64,000 bases of DNA from Bacillus sp. 1NLA3E (GCF_000242895.2 NC_021171.1:62001-126000); one strand, 5' to 3'; positions 1-9,131 are shown, numbered from the stretch's first letter. Notes: a model not told the origin generated them from the letters alone. Program-made: numbers and translations.

Positions 1-2730
1 GAGCTAGAACAATTACGAATGGGACAAAAACCTGAACAAGTTTTTAAATATTTATCATTTGCTTACGGGGACGCCAGTAGTTTACTAGACTATTTACCGA
101 CAAATGGAATAATTTTTGTGGATGAAATTAGCAGAGTACAAGAAATGAATGATTCATTAGAAAAGGAAGAAGCTGAGTGGTATACAAGTCTATTGGGAGA
201 AGGTAAAATATTACATGATGTTAAAATATCCCATCAATTATTACCTTTGCTCCATAAATCAGCACACTCTGTTTCCTATATGTCCTTGTTTTTAAGACAT
301 GTTCCAAATACAAATCCACAAAACATTATAAATGTTTCTTGTAAGCAGATGCAGAATTTCCATGGGCAAATGCATGTATTAAAGACAGAAACAGAGCGGT
401 GGGCTAAAGGGAAAAATACAGTCCTATTTCTAGGAACAGATAAAGAAAGAGTAGGAAAACTTCAAAGTGTTTTAGAAGACTATGGAATTGAAGCAGTAGT
501 TCTTAAGAAGGATCAGCCTCTTCTTCCAGGTAAAATCCAAATCACGGAGGGTAATTTACATACCGGATTTGAGCTTCCCATTCAAAAACTAGCTGTCATA
601 ACTGAGGAAGAGCTGTTTAATAAACGTACGAAAAAGACACCACGCCGTCAAAAATTGTCAAATGCAGAGAGAATCAAAAGCTATTCTGAGCTTCGTGTCG
701 GGGATTATGTTGTTCATGTTAATCATGGAATCGGAAAATATTTAGGAATCGAAACACTCGTAATAAACGGAGTTCATAAAGATTACCTCCATATTCGTTA
801 TCAAGGAAGCGACAAACTATATGTTCCTGTCGAACAAATTGATCTTGTTCAGAAATATGTTGGCTCAGAAGGAAAAGAGCCAAAAATCTATAAACTTGGT
901 GGTACAGATTGGAAACGAGTTAAGAAAAAGGTTGAATCATCTGTGCAAGATATTGCCGATGATCTCATCAAGCTTTATGCGGAACGTGAAGCTGCTAAAG
1001 GCCATTCCTTCTCACCTGATGGCGATATGCAGCGAGACTTTGAGATGGCATTTCCCTATCAAGAAACAGAGGACCAGATTCGATCAATTAATGAAATTAA
1101 AAAAGATATGGAAAAAGAACGTCCGATGGATCGTTTGCTTTGTGGTGACGTTGGCTATGGGAAAACCGAGGTAGCGATTCGTGCCGGTTTCAAAGCAATT
1201 GCAGATGGGAAACAGGTTGCGTTTTTAGTGCCGACTACAATACTTGCACAACAACACTATGAAACAATGCGGGAGCGTTTCCAGGACTATCCGATAAAAA
1301 TTGGACTATTAAGTCGTTTTCGTACTAGAAAAGAACAACTAGAAACGATAAAGGGTTTAAAAGCTGGAACCGTTGATATTGTTGTCGGAACCCACCGTTT
1401 GTTATCAAAAGATATCATTTATCGCGATATCGGACTACTAATAATTGACGAAGAACAACGATTTGGTGTGACCCATAAAGAAAAAATTAAACAATTAAAA
1501 ACAAACGTTGATGTACTAACACTGACTGCCACTCCAATCCCAAGAACTCTGCACATGTCCATGCTGGGTGTTCGTGATTTGTCAGTCATTGAAACGCCTC
1601 CGGAAAATCGTTTTCCAGTTCAAACCTATGTTATGGAATATAATGGAGGACTTGTTAGAGAAGCGATTGAGCGGGAATTAGCTCGAGATGGGCAGGTATA
1701 TTTCCTTTATAACCGGGTCGAGGACATTGAAAGGAAGGTTGAGGAAATTTCCATGCTTGTTCCGGATGCCAGGGTAGTTTGTGCTCATGGACAAATGTCA
1801 GAAAATGAGCTTGAATCGGTTATGCTAGGGTTCCTTGAAGGAGAATACGATGTACTAGTCAGTACGACAATCATTGAGACGGGCGTAGATATTCCTAATG
1901 TTAATACGTTAATCGTCTTTGATGCCGATAGGATGGGCTTGTCTCAGCTTTATCAATTGAGAGGTCGAGTTGGCCGATCAAATCGGGTCGCTTATGCTTA
2001 TTTCACCTATCGTAAGGATAAAGTACTGACTGAAGTTGCGGAAAAGCGACTTCAAGCAATTAAGGAGTTCACTGAACTTGGTTCCGGATTCAAAATTGCT
2101 ATGCGGGATTTATCCATTCGTGGGGCAGGAAATTTACTTGGAGCTGAACAGCACGGTTTTATCGATTCAGTTGGATTTGATCTATATTCTCAGATGCTTA
2201 AAGAAGCGATTGAAGCTAGAAAAAGTGATATAAATCTTGATGAAGCACCAACACTAGAAATTGATGTTGAGGTTGATGCTTATATTCCTGATGCCTATAT
2301 AGGTGACGGACATCAAAAAATAGAAATGTACAAACGCTTCCGTTCATTAACAGCACTCGAAGAACTGGAGGAGCTTCAAGAGGAAATGATCGACCGATTT
2401 GGCGAATACCCTGAAGAGGTGGCCTATTTATTCCAAATTGCTGAGTTGAAGGTTTATGCACAATTATCCAAAGTGGAATTAATCAAACAAGTGAAACAAG
2501 AAGTCACAATTATATTGTCTGAACAGGGAAGTGCCGGTATTGATATGAAAAAGATCGTGCAAATAAGCTCTAAGTATGGGCGAATGGTCGGAATGGGGCA
2601 GGATGGGAAGAAATTTAAGCTTGTTCTTCATATTAAAGGAATTGAAAGTCATAAATGGCTGTCTGTTGCCTTTGAACTAATCCAGTCCATTTATCAATCA
2701 AAGGCTGCTAATGAGTCACTTTCTTCATGA
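1..2730 (+). CDS. mfd: Transcription-repair coupling factor Mfd (5' end outside window)
   Basis: The reading frame is already open at base 1, so the gene starts upstream; about 909 C-terminal residues of a protein usually near 1,175 are present. Mfd removes RNA polymerase stalled at DNA lesions and recruits UvrA. Visible in order: the end of the UvrB-like N-terminal module; the RNA polymerase interaction domain (VGDYVVHVNHGIGKYLG, codons from about 690); and a superfamily 2 translocase with Walker A GDVGYGKTE (about 1144-1170), Walker B IIDEEQRFG (about 1441-1467), TATPIPRTL and the QLRGRVGRS motif VI. The C-terminal regulatory domain is complete and ends in TGA at 2728-2730. It lies just upstream of spoVT as in B. 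subtilis. The missing N-terminus cannot be assessed. Confidence 0.97.
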   Translation, partial: ELEQLRMGQKPEQVFKYLSFAYGDASSLLDYLPTNGIIFVDEISRVQEMNDSLEKEEAEWYTSLLGEGKILHDVKISHQLLPLLHKSAHSVSYMSLFLRHVPNTNPQNIINVSCKQMQNFHGQMHVLKTETERWAKGKNTVLFLGTDKERVGKLQSVLEDYGIEAVVLKKDQPLLPGKIQITEGNLHTGFELPIQKLAVITEEELFNKRTKKTPRRQKLSNAERIKSYSELRVGDYVVHVNHGIGKYLGIETLVINGVHKDYLHIRYQGSDKLYVPVEQIDLVQKYVGSEGKEPKIYKLGGTDWKRVKKKVESSVQDIADDLIKLYAEREAAKGHSFSPDGDMQRDFEMAFPYQETEDQIRSINEIKKDMEKERPMDRLLCGDVGYGKTEVAIRAGFKAIADGKQVAFLVPTTILAQQHYETMRERFQDYPIKIGLLSRFRTRKEQLETIKGLKAGTVDIVVGTHRLLSKDIIYRDIGLLIIDEEQRFGVTHKEKIKQLKTNVDVLTLTATPIPRTLHMSMLGVRDLSVIETPPENRFPVQTYVMEYNGGLVREAIERELARDGQVYFLYNRVEDIERKVEEISMLVPDARVVCAHGQMSENELESVMLGFLEGEYDVLVSTTIIETGVDIPNVNTLIVFDADRMGLSQLYQLRGRVGRSNRVAYAYFTYRKDKVLTEVAEKRLQAIKEFTELGSGFKIAMRDLSIRGAGNLLGAEQHGFIDSVGFDLYSQMLKEAIEARKSDINLDEAPTLEIDVEVDAYIPDAYIGDGHQKIEMYKRFRSLTALEELEELQEEMIDRFGEYPEEVAYLFQIAELKVYAQLSKVELIKQVKQEVTIILSEQGSAGIDMKKIVQISSKYGRMVGMGQDGKKFKLVLHIKGIESHKWLSVAFELIQSIYQSKAANESLSS

Positions 2731-2819
2731 TAAAACTTGTTGTGGATTATCATGAGGTAAATTTCACTTTTTTACCAGAGTTGGAATAACTAACATCTAT
2801 GAGAAAAATTGTTTGTTTG

Positions 2820-2849
2820 TGTATAGAACTTTCCAGTTGAAAGATAATA
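2820..2849 (+). promoter_or_regulatory. Candidate sigma-G promoter of spoVT
   Basis: TGTATA (2820-2825) and GATAATA (2843-2849) are separated by 17 bases, close to the forespore sigma-G pattern (TGnATA, then CATAnTA). SpoVT is known to be made under sigma-G in B. subtilis, which fits. Assignment is by motif only. Confidence 0.45.
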
Positions 2850-2936
2850 AGTTCTAACATGGTGATGATTTAACTCCAGAACCACCATGAATCATTGCCA
2901 AACAACAAATCATCAGATGAAAGTGAGGCAACTTGG

Positions 2937-3473
2937 ATGAAAGCAACTGGTATTGTTCGTCGAATCGATGATTTAGGTCGTGTGGTTATTCCAAAGGAAA
3001 TTCGTAGAACGCTTAGGATTCGTGAAGGTGACCCTCTCGAGATTTTTGTGGATCGAGACGGAGAAGTCATTTTAAAGAAATATTCACCTATTAGTGAGTT
3101 GGGTGATTTCGCAAAAGAGTATGCTGAGGCCCTGTATGATAGTTTGGGGAATCCTGTCTTAATCTGCGATAGAGATACTTATATTGCTGTTGCAGGCGGT
3201 TCAAAGAAAGATTACTTAAATAAGAACATTAGTGATTTAGTTGAAAAAACGATGGAAGATCGAAGTCCTGTCATCATGAATCAACAGGAATCAGTTTCAC
3301 TTGTGGATGGGATTGATGAGAATGCAACTTCCTATACTATTGGCCCAATTATAGCCAATGGTGATCCGATTGGTGCTGTCATTATAGTTGCAAAAGAAGG
3401 AACACTCGGAGACGTTGAACAGAAAGCTGTGGAAACGGCCTCGAGTTTCTTAGCTCGGCAGATGGAGACATAG
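2937..3473 (+). CDS. spoVT: Stage V sporulation protein T, AbrB-family forespore regulator
   Basis: SpoVT tunes sigma-G dependent transcription in the forespore and affects spore coat and germination properties. The N-terminus (MKATGIVRRIDDLGRVVIPK) is a typical AbrB/SpoVT swapped-hairpin DNA-binding domain, and residues from about 55 form a GAF-like domain. The frame extends 14 codons further upstream to a TTG, but ATG 2937 gives 178 residues, the B. subtilis length, and has a GTGAGG ribosome binding site 8 bases upstream. It is probably monocistronic: its own promoter lies upstream and a terminator follows. Confidence 0.95.
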   Translation: MKATGIVRRIDDLGRVVIPKEIRRTLRIREGDPLEIFVDRDGEVILKKYSPISELGDFAKEYAEALYDSLGNPVLICDRDTYIAVAGGSKKDYLNKNISDLVEKTMEDRSPVIMNQQESVSLVDGIDENATSYTIGPIIANGDPIGAVIIVAKEGTLGDVEQKAVETASSFLARQMET

Positions 3474-3523
3474 GAAGTAATGATTTATAACGATTTTACA
3501 ACATATTCATAATGTTTTTGCTG

Positions 3524-3552
3524 AAAAGGGTAGCAGAGAGCTGCCTTTTTTC
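3524..3552 (+). terminator. Intrinsic terminator after spoVT
   Basis: GGTAGC pairs with GCTGCC (one G-T pair) around a short AGAGA loop and is followed by six T. Confidence 0.65.
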
Positions 3553-3660
3553 AATTGATATATACAAGAACTTTATCATTACTAGAAAATCCTTACATAG
3601 AAACTAACATAATAAGGCGGATGTTAACGAGGGCTCTCATGTTTATTCAACATTAATAAC

Positions 3661-3689
3661 TGAAAGCAAAAAGGGTAATATGCTATAAT
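3661..3689 (+). promoter_or_regulatory. Candidate sigma-A promoter with extended -10 (yabM)
   Basis: TGCTATAAT (3681-3689) is an extended -10 with a consensus hexamer. The -35 (TGAAAG, 3661-3666, spacing 17) is weak, as is usual when a TG extension is present. It sits 36 bases before the yabM start. Confidence 0.5.
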
Positions 3690-3725
3690 ACGTTGAAAAT
3701 TATAATTTGGTAGGTGAGACGGGCT

Positions 3726-5330
3726 ATGGAGCCCAGACAAAATCAGGATGTTTTGAAGGGTGTTTTAATATTAACAATTGGCGCCATCCTTACGAAAATA
3801 TTAAGTGCTGTGTATCGAATTCCTTTTCAAAATATGGTTGGGGATGTCGGGTTTTATATATATCAGCAAGTATACCCATTTTATGGATTGGCGCTTGTCT
3901 TAACAACCAATGGGTTTCCGGTGATTATTTCCAAGCTTTACTCCGAGAAAAAAAGTCGCAATGAAGATGAGTTTGAAGCAACTCGATTACTTTTTACATC
4001 TTTTTTCTTCCTCTTTATAGTCGGTATTCTTGCTTTTTCTGGCATGTATTTTGGTGCTGACTTTTTTGCAGGGAAAATGAAAGATCCTCATTTGGCTGTT
4101 TTATTTCGAGTCATTTCAATTATCTTTATTATTCTTCCGTTTAATTCGGTATTTAGGGGATACTTCCAAGGAAATGGCGACATGTTGCCGACAGCTGTTT
4201 CACAGGTTGGGGAACAATTGATAAGAGTAACAACTATTTTGGTGTTAGCTGCTTTATTTATGCATGAGGGATATTCTCTTTATATTGTTGGCGGAGGAGC
4301 CGCATTTGGCTCGATTACGGGCGGGATCGTTTCAGGAGTTATCTTAGCTACTTTTTTTAGTAAGCGAAAAAGGAATAGTAGTCTTTCAATCATAGCTATT
4401 TTTCGTTCCGTTAAAATGGAAGAAGTTTTAGATATTGTGAAGACCTTAACCTTTCAGGGGTTTGCTATCTGTATTACGGGTATGCTATTAATATTTATTC
4501 AAATGGCTGATTCTATTAACTTATACACATTGCTTGTATCATCAGGAATCGGTGAATTTGAGGCAAAACAACTTAAGGGGATATATGACCGTGGCCAACC
4601 GTTGTTACAGTTAGGAACCGTTCTAGCCACTTCCATGTCTCTTTCGTTGGTCCCATTGATTTCAAGTGAAAAAATGAAAAAAAATAAAGATGTTTTGGTT
4701 AATAAAATACAAACCGCTCTAAAAATTAGTATCATGGTTGGAGTTGGCGGATCAATCGGTTTAATGTGTATTATCAAGCCAACGAATGTCATGTTATTTG
4801 AAAACAGTCAAGGTTCCAATATCTTAGCCATTATTTGTTTATTAATTCTTTTTTCCTCAATCATTATTACAATCTCAAGTATTCTTCAAGGATTAGGTGT
4901 AAGCATTCTACCGGCAGGAATTATTTTATTAGGTTTTTCGATTAAGTGTTTATTAAATATTCCATTTGTCCTTCATTTTGGGACGCTTGGTGCAGCAATT
5001 GCATCTGTAGTAGCCATGATTGTTATTTTGATTTTATTATCTGTAAAATTAACAAGAGTTGTCGGACAAAAAATAATGCCGAAGGGTTACATCCAAACCA
5101 TTGCCTTTGCTTCATTGATCATGGGTAGTAGTTTGCTAGGCTACATTAAAGTAACAGATATGTTTTTTCCATCAGGAAGATTCTTTGCGTCATTACAGTC
5201 GCTTACGGCTGTGATGATCGGGGGTGCGCTTTATTTGATATTTGTTTTAAAAAGCGGTGTATTTAAAGAAGAAGAGCTTGTCTTACTTCCGTTGGGAAGC
5301 AAACTAATAGCACTTTTACCAAAAAAATAA
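3726..5330 (+). CDS. yabM: Polysaccharide/lipid flippase-family membrane protein (SpoVB/MurJ family)
   Basis: Encodes a 534-residue, very hydrophobic protein with about 14 predicted membrane segments, the layout of the MOP-exporter polysaccharide transport family that includes SpoVB, YtgP/MurJ and YkvU. The first segments (VLKGVLILTIGAILTKILSA, then YRIPFQNMVGDVGFYIYQQ) are characteristic. Members move lipid-linked sugars such as lipid II across the membrane, but the substrate of YabM is not known to me. ATG 3726 is preceded by AGGTGAG at good spacing; a GTG at 3714 is in frame but lies inside that site. Position between spoVT and yabN matches B. subtilis. Confidence 0.85.
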   Translation: MEPRQNQDVLKGVLILTIGAILTKILSAVYRIPFQNMVGDVGFYIYQQVYPFYGLALVLTTNGFPVIISKLYSEKKSRNEDEFEATRLLFTSFFFLFIVGILAFSGMYFGADFFAGKMKDPHLAVLFRVISIIFIILPFNSVFRGYFQGNGDMLPTAVSQVGEQLIRVTTILVLAALFMHEGYSLYIVGGGAAFGSITGGIVSGVILATFFSKRKRNSSLSIIAIFRSVKMEEVLDIVKTLTFQGFAICITGMLLIFIQMADSINLYTLLVSSGIGEFEAKQLKGIYDRGQPLLQLGTVLATSMSLSLVPLISSEKMKKNKDVLVNKIQTALKISIMVGVGGSIGLMCIIKPTNVMLFENSQGSNILAIICLLILFSSIIITISSILQGLGVSILPAGIILLGFSIKCLLNIPFVLHFGTLGAAIASVVAMIVILILLSVKLTRVVGQKIMPKGYIQTIAFASLIMGSSLLGYIKVTDMFFPSGRFFASLQSLTAVMIGGALYLIFVLKSGVFKEEELVLLPLGSKLIALLPKK

Positions 5331-5345
5331 CTGGAGATGATCCCA

Positions 5346-6809
5346 TTGACAAGGAAAATTGTTGTTCTTGGTTTGGGTGCTGGAGACTTGAACCAGCTTC
5401 CATTTGGAGTCTATAAAAAAGTGGTTCAAACCAATCTTGTTTATTTAAGAACAAGGGAGCATCCTGTTATCCGTGATCTGGAAAAGGAGGGTGTTCAATT
5501 TGAATCATTTGATTCTGTCTACGAAAAATTTGATCAATTTGAACAAGTGTATGAAGAGATTAGTGAAATCCTGCTTCAAAAATGCGAAACTGTAACCATC
5601 ACCTATGCTGTTCCTGGACATCCTCTCGTGGCCGAGAAAACGGTCCAGCTTTTATTAGCTAAAGGGGCAGAACGAGGGATAGAAATAGAAATTGGTGGTG
5701 GTCAAAGCTTTATTGACTCCATTTTTCAGGCACTTTTAATTGATCCAATCGACGGATTTCAATTATTGGACGGAACTTCCTTAACTCGCGAGGAGCTCAA
5801 TCTTCATCAGCATGTGATGATTGGACAAGTATATGATACTTATGTTGCTTCAAATGTTAAGTTAACGTTAATGGAAAGACTACCAGACGATTATAAGGTA
5901 TATGTCGTAACCGCCGCCGGAAGTGATGCAGAGCAGGTACAGGAGATTCCTTTGTATGAACTGGACAGGGTAGTTAAAATAAATAATTTAACAACAGTGT
6001 ATGTACCGCCAGTTACCGATGAAGTAATTCTCTATAAAGATTTTGCTAAGCTTCGCCAAATTATTGCTGAGCTTCGGGGACCAAATGGCTGTCCATGGGA
6101 TAAAAAGCAAACCTATCAGAGTTTAAAAAAATATTTAATTGAAGAATCATATGAATTGATTGAAGCGATCAATAATGACGATATCGATCATATGATAGAG
6201 GAATTAGGGGATGTCTTACTTCAAGTAATGCTTCACGCCCAAATTGGCGAAGATGAAGGCTATTTTTCAATTGATGATGTTATTGAAGGAATTTCAGCTA
6301 AAATGATCCGGCGTCATCCGCATGTTTTTGGAAATGTGGAAGTTAACAATGTCGAGGATGTTCTGAGCAATTGGGAAGAAATAAAGAGTGGAGAAAAGAC
6401 GAAGCGAGAAGCCTCTCTTTTAGATAAAGTTGGAATGGCCCAACCGAGCCTAATCAGGGCATTTGAGCTTCAAAAGGAAGCGGCCAAGGTAGGATTCGAT
6501 TGGCAAGAAACAGCTCCTGTTTGGGCTAAGGTAAAAGAGGAACTTAAGGAATTTGAAGATGAGATCAACAAAGCGGAAAAAAATGAAAATTCCTTAAAGG
6601 AGTTTGGTGATCTGCTGTTTTCAATGATTAACTTGGCACGTGTTTATAAAATACATCCAGAGGAAGCGCTTTTGGCTACGAACCAAAAGTTTACAAAAAG
6701 GTTCCAGTTTGTAGAAGCACAGGTTAAAGAGAGTGGAAGAGTATTTGCAGACCATGATCTTGATGAGCTTGATCAATATTGGGAACAAGCAAAGAAATTG
6801 GGTTTATAA
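5346..6809 (+). CDS. yabN: Tetrapyrrole-methylase domain / MazG nucleotide pyrophosphohydrolase fusion protein YabN
   Basis: The protein has about 487 residues. The N-terminal half (from VVLGLGAGDLNQLP to about residue 220) is a tetrapyrrole (corrin/porphyrin) methylase-type domain, and the C-terminal half is MazG. The MazG metal site is visible as EESYELIEA and EELGDVLLQV, followed by a second MazG-like repeat (VKEELKEFEDE and EFGDLL). MazG enzymes hydrolyse NTPs or aberrant nucleotides to NMP and pyrophosphate; the role of the methylase-like part is unknown. I prefer TTG 5346 because GGAG lies 9 bases upstream, whereas the alternative ATG 5337 directly abuts the ribosome binding site. It is probably cotranscribed with yabM (15 bases apart). 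Confidence 0.9.
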   Translation: MTRKIVVLGLGAGDLNQLPFGVYKKVVQTNLVYLRTREHPVIRDLEKEGVQFESFDSVYEKFDQFEQVYEEISEILLQKCETVTITYAVPGHPLVAEKTVQLLLAKGAERGIEIEIGGGQSFIDSIFQALLIDPIDGFQLLDGTSLTREELNLHQHVMIGQVYDTYVASNVKLTLMERLPDDYKVYVVTAAGSDAEQVQEIPLYELDRVVKINNLTTVYVPPVTDEVILYKDFAKLRQIIAELRGPNGCPWDKKQTYQSLKKYLIEESYELIEAINNDDIDHMIEELGDVLLQVMLHAQIGEDEGYFSIDDVIEGISAKMIRRHPHVFGNVEVNNVEDVLSNWEEIKSGEKTKREASLLDKVGMAQPSLIRAFELQKEAAKVGFDWQETAPVWAKVKEELKEFEDEINKAEKNENSLKEFGDLLFSMINLARVYKIHPEEALLATNQKFTKRFQFVEAQVKESGRVFADHDLDELDQYWEQAKKLGL

Positions 6810-6834
6810 TTTGATCCAAAAGGAGGAATGACTC

Positions 6835-7098
6835 GTGCGCTTAGATAAATTTTTAAAAGTTTCACGATTAATAAAGCGTCGAACAGTTGCAAAGGAAATT
6901 TCTGACCAAGGCAGAATTGAAATCAATGGCAAGCAGGCAAAGTCAAGTACTACTGTTAAGGTGGGCGATGTACTGACTGTTAAATTTGGTCAAAGGATTG
7001 TGACGGTAAAGGTTGAACGGCTCCAAGAGTCTTCCCGAAAAGAAGAGGCCGCAGAAATGTATTCAGTTATAAGTGAAGATCGAGTAGCAGAGGCGTAA
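6835..7098 (+). CDS. rqcP: S4-domain RNA-binding protein RqcP (YabO, Hsp15-like)
   Basis: An 87-residue basic protein made almost entirely of one S4 RNA-binding domain (MRLDKFLKVSRLIKRR, then GRIEINGK). YabO/RqcP works with RqcH in B. subtilis ribosome quality control, binding obstructed 50S subunits while alanine tails are added to stalled nascent chains. The start is GTG 6835, with AAAGGAGG 9 bases upstream. The gene ends inside a strong terminator hairpin, so it closes the yabM-yabN-rqcP transcript. Confidence 0.92.
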   Translation: MRLDKFLKVSRLIKRRTVAKEISDQGRIEINGKQAKSSTTVKVGDVLTVKFGQRIVTVKVERLQESSRKEEAAEMYSVISEDRVAEA

Positions 7099-7119
7099 TC
7101 AACCGCCTCTGTTTTTTTT
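7088..7119 (+). terminator. Terminator overlapping the rqcP stop codon
   Basis: A perfect 8-bp stem, CAGAGGCG (7088-7095) with CGCCTCTG (7104-7111), is followed by eight T. The TAA stop of rqcP (7096-7098) lies in the loop, so the last codons of the gene form half of the stem. Confidence 0.9.
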
Positions 7120-7136
7120 ATCGCCCTTGATTCAGT

Positions 7137-7164
7137 TCTATATTTTCTCCCATTTTCATACACT
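7137..7164 (+). promoter_or_regulatory. Candidate sigma-E promoter of yabP-yabQ
   Basis: ATATT (7140-7144) and CATACACT (7157-7164) match the mother-cell sigma-E pattern (ATATT, then CATACAnT) with a 12-base gap. yabP and yabQ are known sigma-E genes in B. subtilis, and the site lies 35 bases before yabP. Confidence 0.65.
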
Positions 7165-7198
7165 TGTACAAAAAGCAGCTGACTGAGAGGGATGAAAG

Positions 7199-7507
7199 GT
7201 GAGCCAATATTATGATCAAAACTCTACTAAAACCACCAATGTTCAAGAGCACGATGTGATCATGCGAGGTAGACGAATTCTAGAAATTACCGGGGTGAAG
7301 CAAGTAGAAAGCTTTGATAATGAGGAGTTTCTATTGGAGACAGTGATGGGATTTTTAGCAATTAAGGGTCAAAATTTGCAAATGAAGAATCTAGATGTAG
7401 ATAAAGGGATTGTCGCGATTAAAGGTAAAATTTACGAATTAATTTACTTGGATGAGCAGCAGCATGGGGAGAAGGCTAAGGGATTCTTTAGCAAGTTATT
7501 CCGATGA
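7199..7507 (+). CDS. yabP: Sporulation protein YabP
   Basis: A 102-residue YabP/YqfC-family protein, needed for normal sporulation in B. subtilis though its molecular role is not established. The family core is visible: IMRGRRILEITGVKQVESFD, then EEFLLETVMG and a FFSKLFR tail. Start GTG 7199 follows an AGAGGG ribosome binding site by about 9 bases. Its stop overlaps the yabQ start (ATGA), so the two are translationally coupled. Confidence 0.92.
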   Translation: MSQYYDQNSTKTTNVQEHDVIMRGRRILEITGVKQVESFDNEEFLLETVMGFLAIKGQNLQMKNLDVDKGIVAIKGKIYELIYLDEQQHGEKAKGFFSKLFR

Positions 7508-8133
7508 CACTTTCAACGCAATTTATTACCATGCTGGCTATGGTCGGCATGGGGTCCTTCTTTGGAGCAGCATTGGATACGTACAATCGTTTCTTAAAGC
7601 GGGATACCCAAAAACACTGGCTTGTTTTTCTAAATGATATATTATTTTGGTTATTACAAGGATTAACTATTTTTTATGTGCTGTTTATTGTAAATGAAGG
7701 GGATCTTAGATTTTATATATTTATTGCCTTATTTTGTGGATTTGCAGCTTATCAAAGTCTAATGAAACGGGTTTATTTAAAATGCTTAGAAATGGCTATC
7801 ACCATAATCATCTCTATTTGGAGATTCTTTGTTAAATTGGTTCAGATTCTTATTTATCGACCGCTGTTAGTGTTATTCGGTTTCCTCATTTCGATTATGA
7901 TGGCCGCAGTTCGGGGGCTGCTGCTTTTTTTGAAATTTATCGGAAAAACACTTGTATGGATTGTCAAAGTTTTGTTTAGACCAATTGTGATTATTTTGTT
8001 ACTATTTTGGAAATTATTGCCGAAAAGGATTAAAAAAATCGTCGAGAAGTTATATAATATAATGGCAGGATTTTTGAGAAAAATAAAGAAATATTTGAGT
8101 AGTATGATAGAACGGTGGAAAAAGCAAAAATAG
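7504..8133 (+). CDS. yabQ: Spore cortex biosynthesis membrane protein YabQ
   Basis: A 209-residue protein with several hydrophobic segments (residues about 3-20, 40-80, 95-130, 140-170) and a strongly basic C-terminus (KRIKKIVEKLY, then MIERWKKQK). YabQ locates to the outer forespore membrane in B. subtilis and is needed for cortex formation. Start ATG 7504 overlaps the yabP stop by 4 bases. divIC follows after 17 bases. Confidence 0.9.
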   Translation: MTLSTQFITMLAMVGMGSFFGAALDTYNRFLKRDTQKHWLVFLNDILFWLLQGLTIFYVLFIVNEGDLRFYIFIALFCGFAAYQSLMKRVYLKCLEMAITIIISIWRFFVKLVQILIYRPLLVLFGFLISIMMAAVRGLLLFLKFIGKTLVWIVKVLFRPIVIILLLFWKLLPKRIKKIVEKLYNIMAGFLRKIKKYLSSMIERWKKQK

Positions 8134-8150
8134 TAAGGAGGTCTGCGTCA

Positions 8151-8552
8151 TTGAGTGCCATCAAAAGAAACGTTGCAAAAATACAAACTGATTTAGCATA
8201 CCAACATGAAATAGCGGGAATCAATGCTGTTAACAAGCGAAAACGGGTAGTTAGAAGACTATTCTTCTTCCTCGTTTTTGCCAGTGTAATTGCATACTTT
8301 ATGATTTCTACACTCATGTCGCAAGCCTCTTCACTCGAAAAAAGGGAATCTGAAAAGGCCAAACTACAAAATGAATTGGTGGATCTAAAGAAAGATCACA
8401 GTGGTCTTAAAGATGAAATTATTAAGCTAAATGACGACGAGTACATAGCCAAGCTGGCTCGTAAAGACTATTTCTTATCAGAAAACAATGAGATTATCTT
8501 CAATATTCCAGATGAGAAAAAGGGAAAAACATCTGGAAAGTTAACTAATTGA
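8151..8552 (+). CDS. divIC: Cell division protein DivIC (FtsB-like)
   Basis: A bitopic membrane protein of about 133 residues: a cytoplasmic N-terminus of about 38 residues, one membrane segment (LFFFLVFASVIAYFMIST), then an extracellular coiled coil (SLEKRESEKAKLQNELVDLK) and a short tail. DivIC pairs with FtsL and DivIB in the divisome and is the Gram-positive counterpart of FtsB. An ATG at 8115 is in frame, but TAAGGAGGT lies at 8134-8142, exactly 8 bases before TTG 8151, so TTG is taken as the start. B. subtilis DivIC is 125 residues. Confidence 0.9.
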   Translation: MSAIKRNVAKIQTDLAYQHEIAGINAVNKRKRVVRRLFFFLVFASVIAYFMISTLMSQASSLEKRESEKAKLQNELVDLKKDHSGLKDEIIKLNDDEYIAKLARKDYFLSENNEIIFNIPDEKKGKTSGKLTN

Positions 8553-8577
8553 CACACATTTTCACTTAATTTTATAT
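8549..8577 (+). promoter_or_regulatory. Candidate sigma-A promoter of yabR
   Basis: TTGACA (8549-8554), 17 bases, TTATAT (8572-8577). The -35 overlaps the divIC stop codon. Confidence 0.6.
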
Positions 8578-8629
8578 ATTATATACTAAGTTTGATTTTT
8601 TATATTTCTTAAGGAGGAAAATTTTTTAT

Positions 8630-9070
8630 ATGTCAATCGAAGTAGGCAGCAAGTTACAAGGGAAGGTAACGGGCATTACGAATTTTGGAGCGTTTGTAGA
8701 GCTGTCAGAGGGTTCAACTGGTCTTGTTCACATTAGTGAGGTCGCTGATAACTATGTTAAAGATATTAATGATCACCTAAAAGTAGGCGATATTATCGAG
8801 GTTAAGGTAATTAATATTGGAAATGATGGTAAAATTGGCTTATCAATCAAGAAGGCAAAAGAGAAGGTTGAATTAAGGCCACAACCACGTTCTAATTCAC
8901 AGCGTCCGCGCCAGGGAAAAGCGAATGATTACCGCAACAATAACAACAACAAAGTCGAAAATTTCGAATCAAAAATGGCACGCTTCTTAAAGGATAGTGA
9001 AGATCGCTTATCATCATTAAAGCGTCATACAGAATCCAAACGCGGTGGAAGAGGAGCCAAAAGAGGTTAA
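8630..9070 (+). CDS. yabR: S1-domain RNA-binding protein YabR
   Basis: 146 residues. Residues 1-75 are one S1 domain (GSKLQGKVTGITNFGAFVEL, then GLVHISE and IGLSIKKA), as in polynucleotide phosphorylase and ribosomal protein S1. The rest is a basic, asparagine- and arginine-rich low-complexity tail (NNNNNK, then ESKRGGRGAKRG). RNA binding is expected; the target is not known to me. AAGGAGG lies 12 bases before ATG 8630. It is somewhat longer than the B. subtilis protein (128 residues), with the extra length in the tail. Confidence 0.9.
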   Translation: MSIEVGSKLQGKVTGITNFGAFVELSEGSTGLVHISEVADNYVKDINDHLKVGDIIEVKVINIGNDGKIGLSIKKAKEKVELRPQPRSNSQRPRQGKANDYRNNNNNKVENFESKMARFLKDSEDRLSSLKRHTESKRGGRGAKRG

Positions 9071-9131
9071 CTTGCTGCTTATTTTTTATTAAACATGTGG
9101 ACTTTTTGCTATTATATATTTATGTATGAAG

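Noticed and set aside
821-1174. Second-frame ORF inside mfd, and similar shadows in spoIIE, ftsH, clpC, lysS and rpoB
   Set aside because: Each lies inside a well-supported gene, with no own ribosome binding site or family resemblance.
3707-3964. 85-codon frame overlapping the start of yabM
   Set aside because: It is out of frame with the flippase gene, which continues for 534 residues with clear membrane segments.
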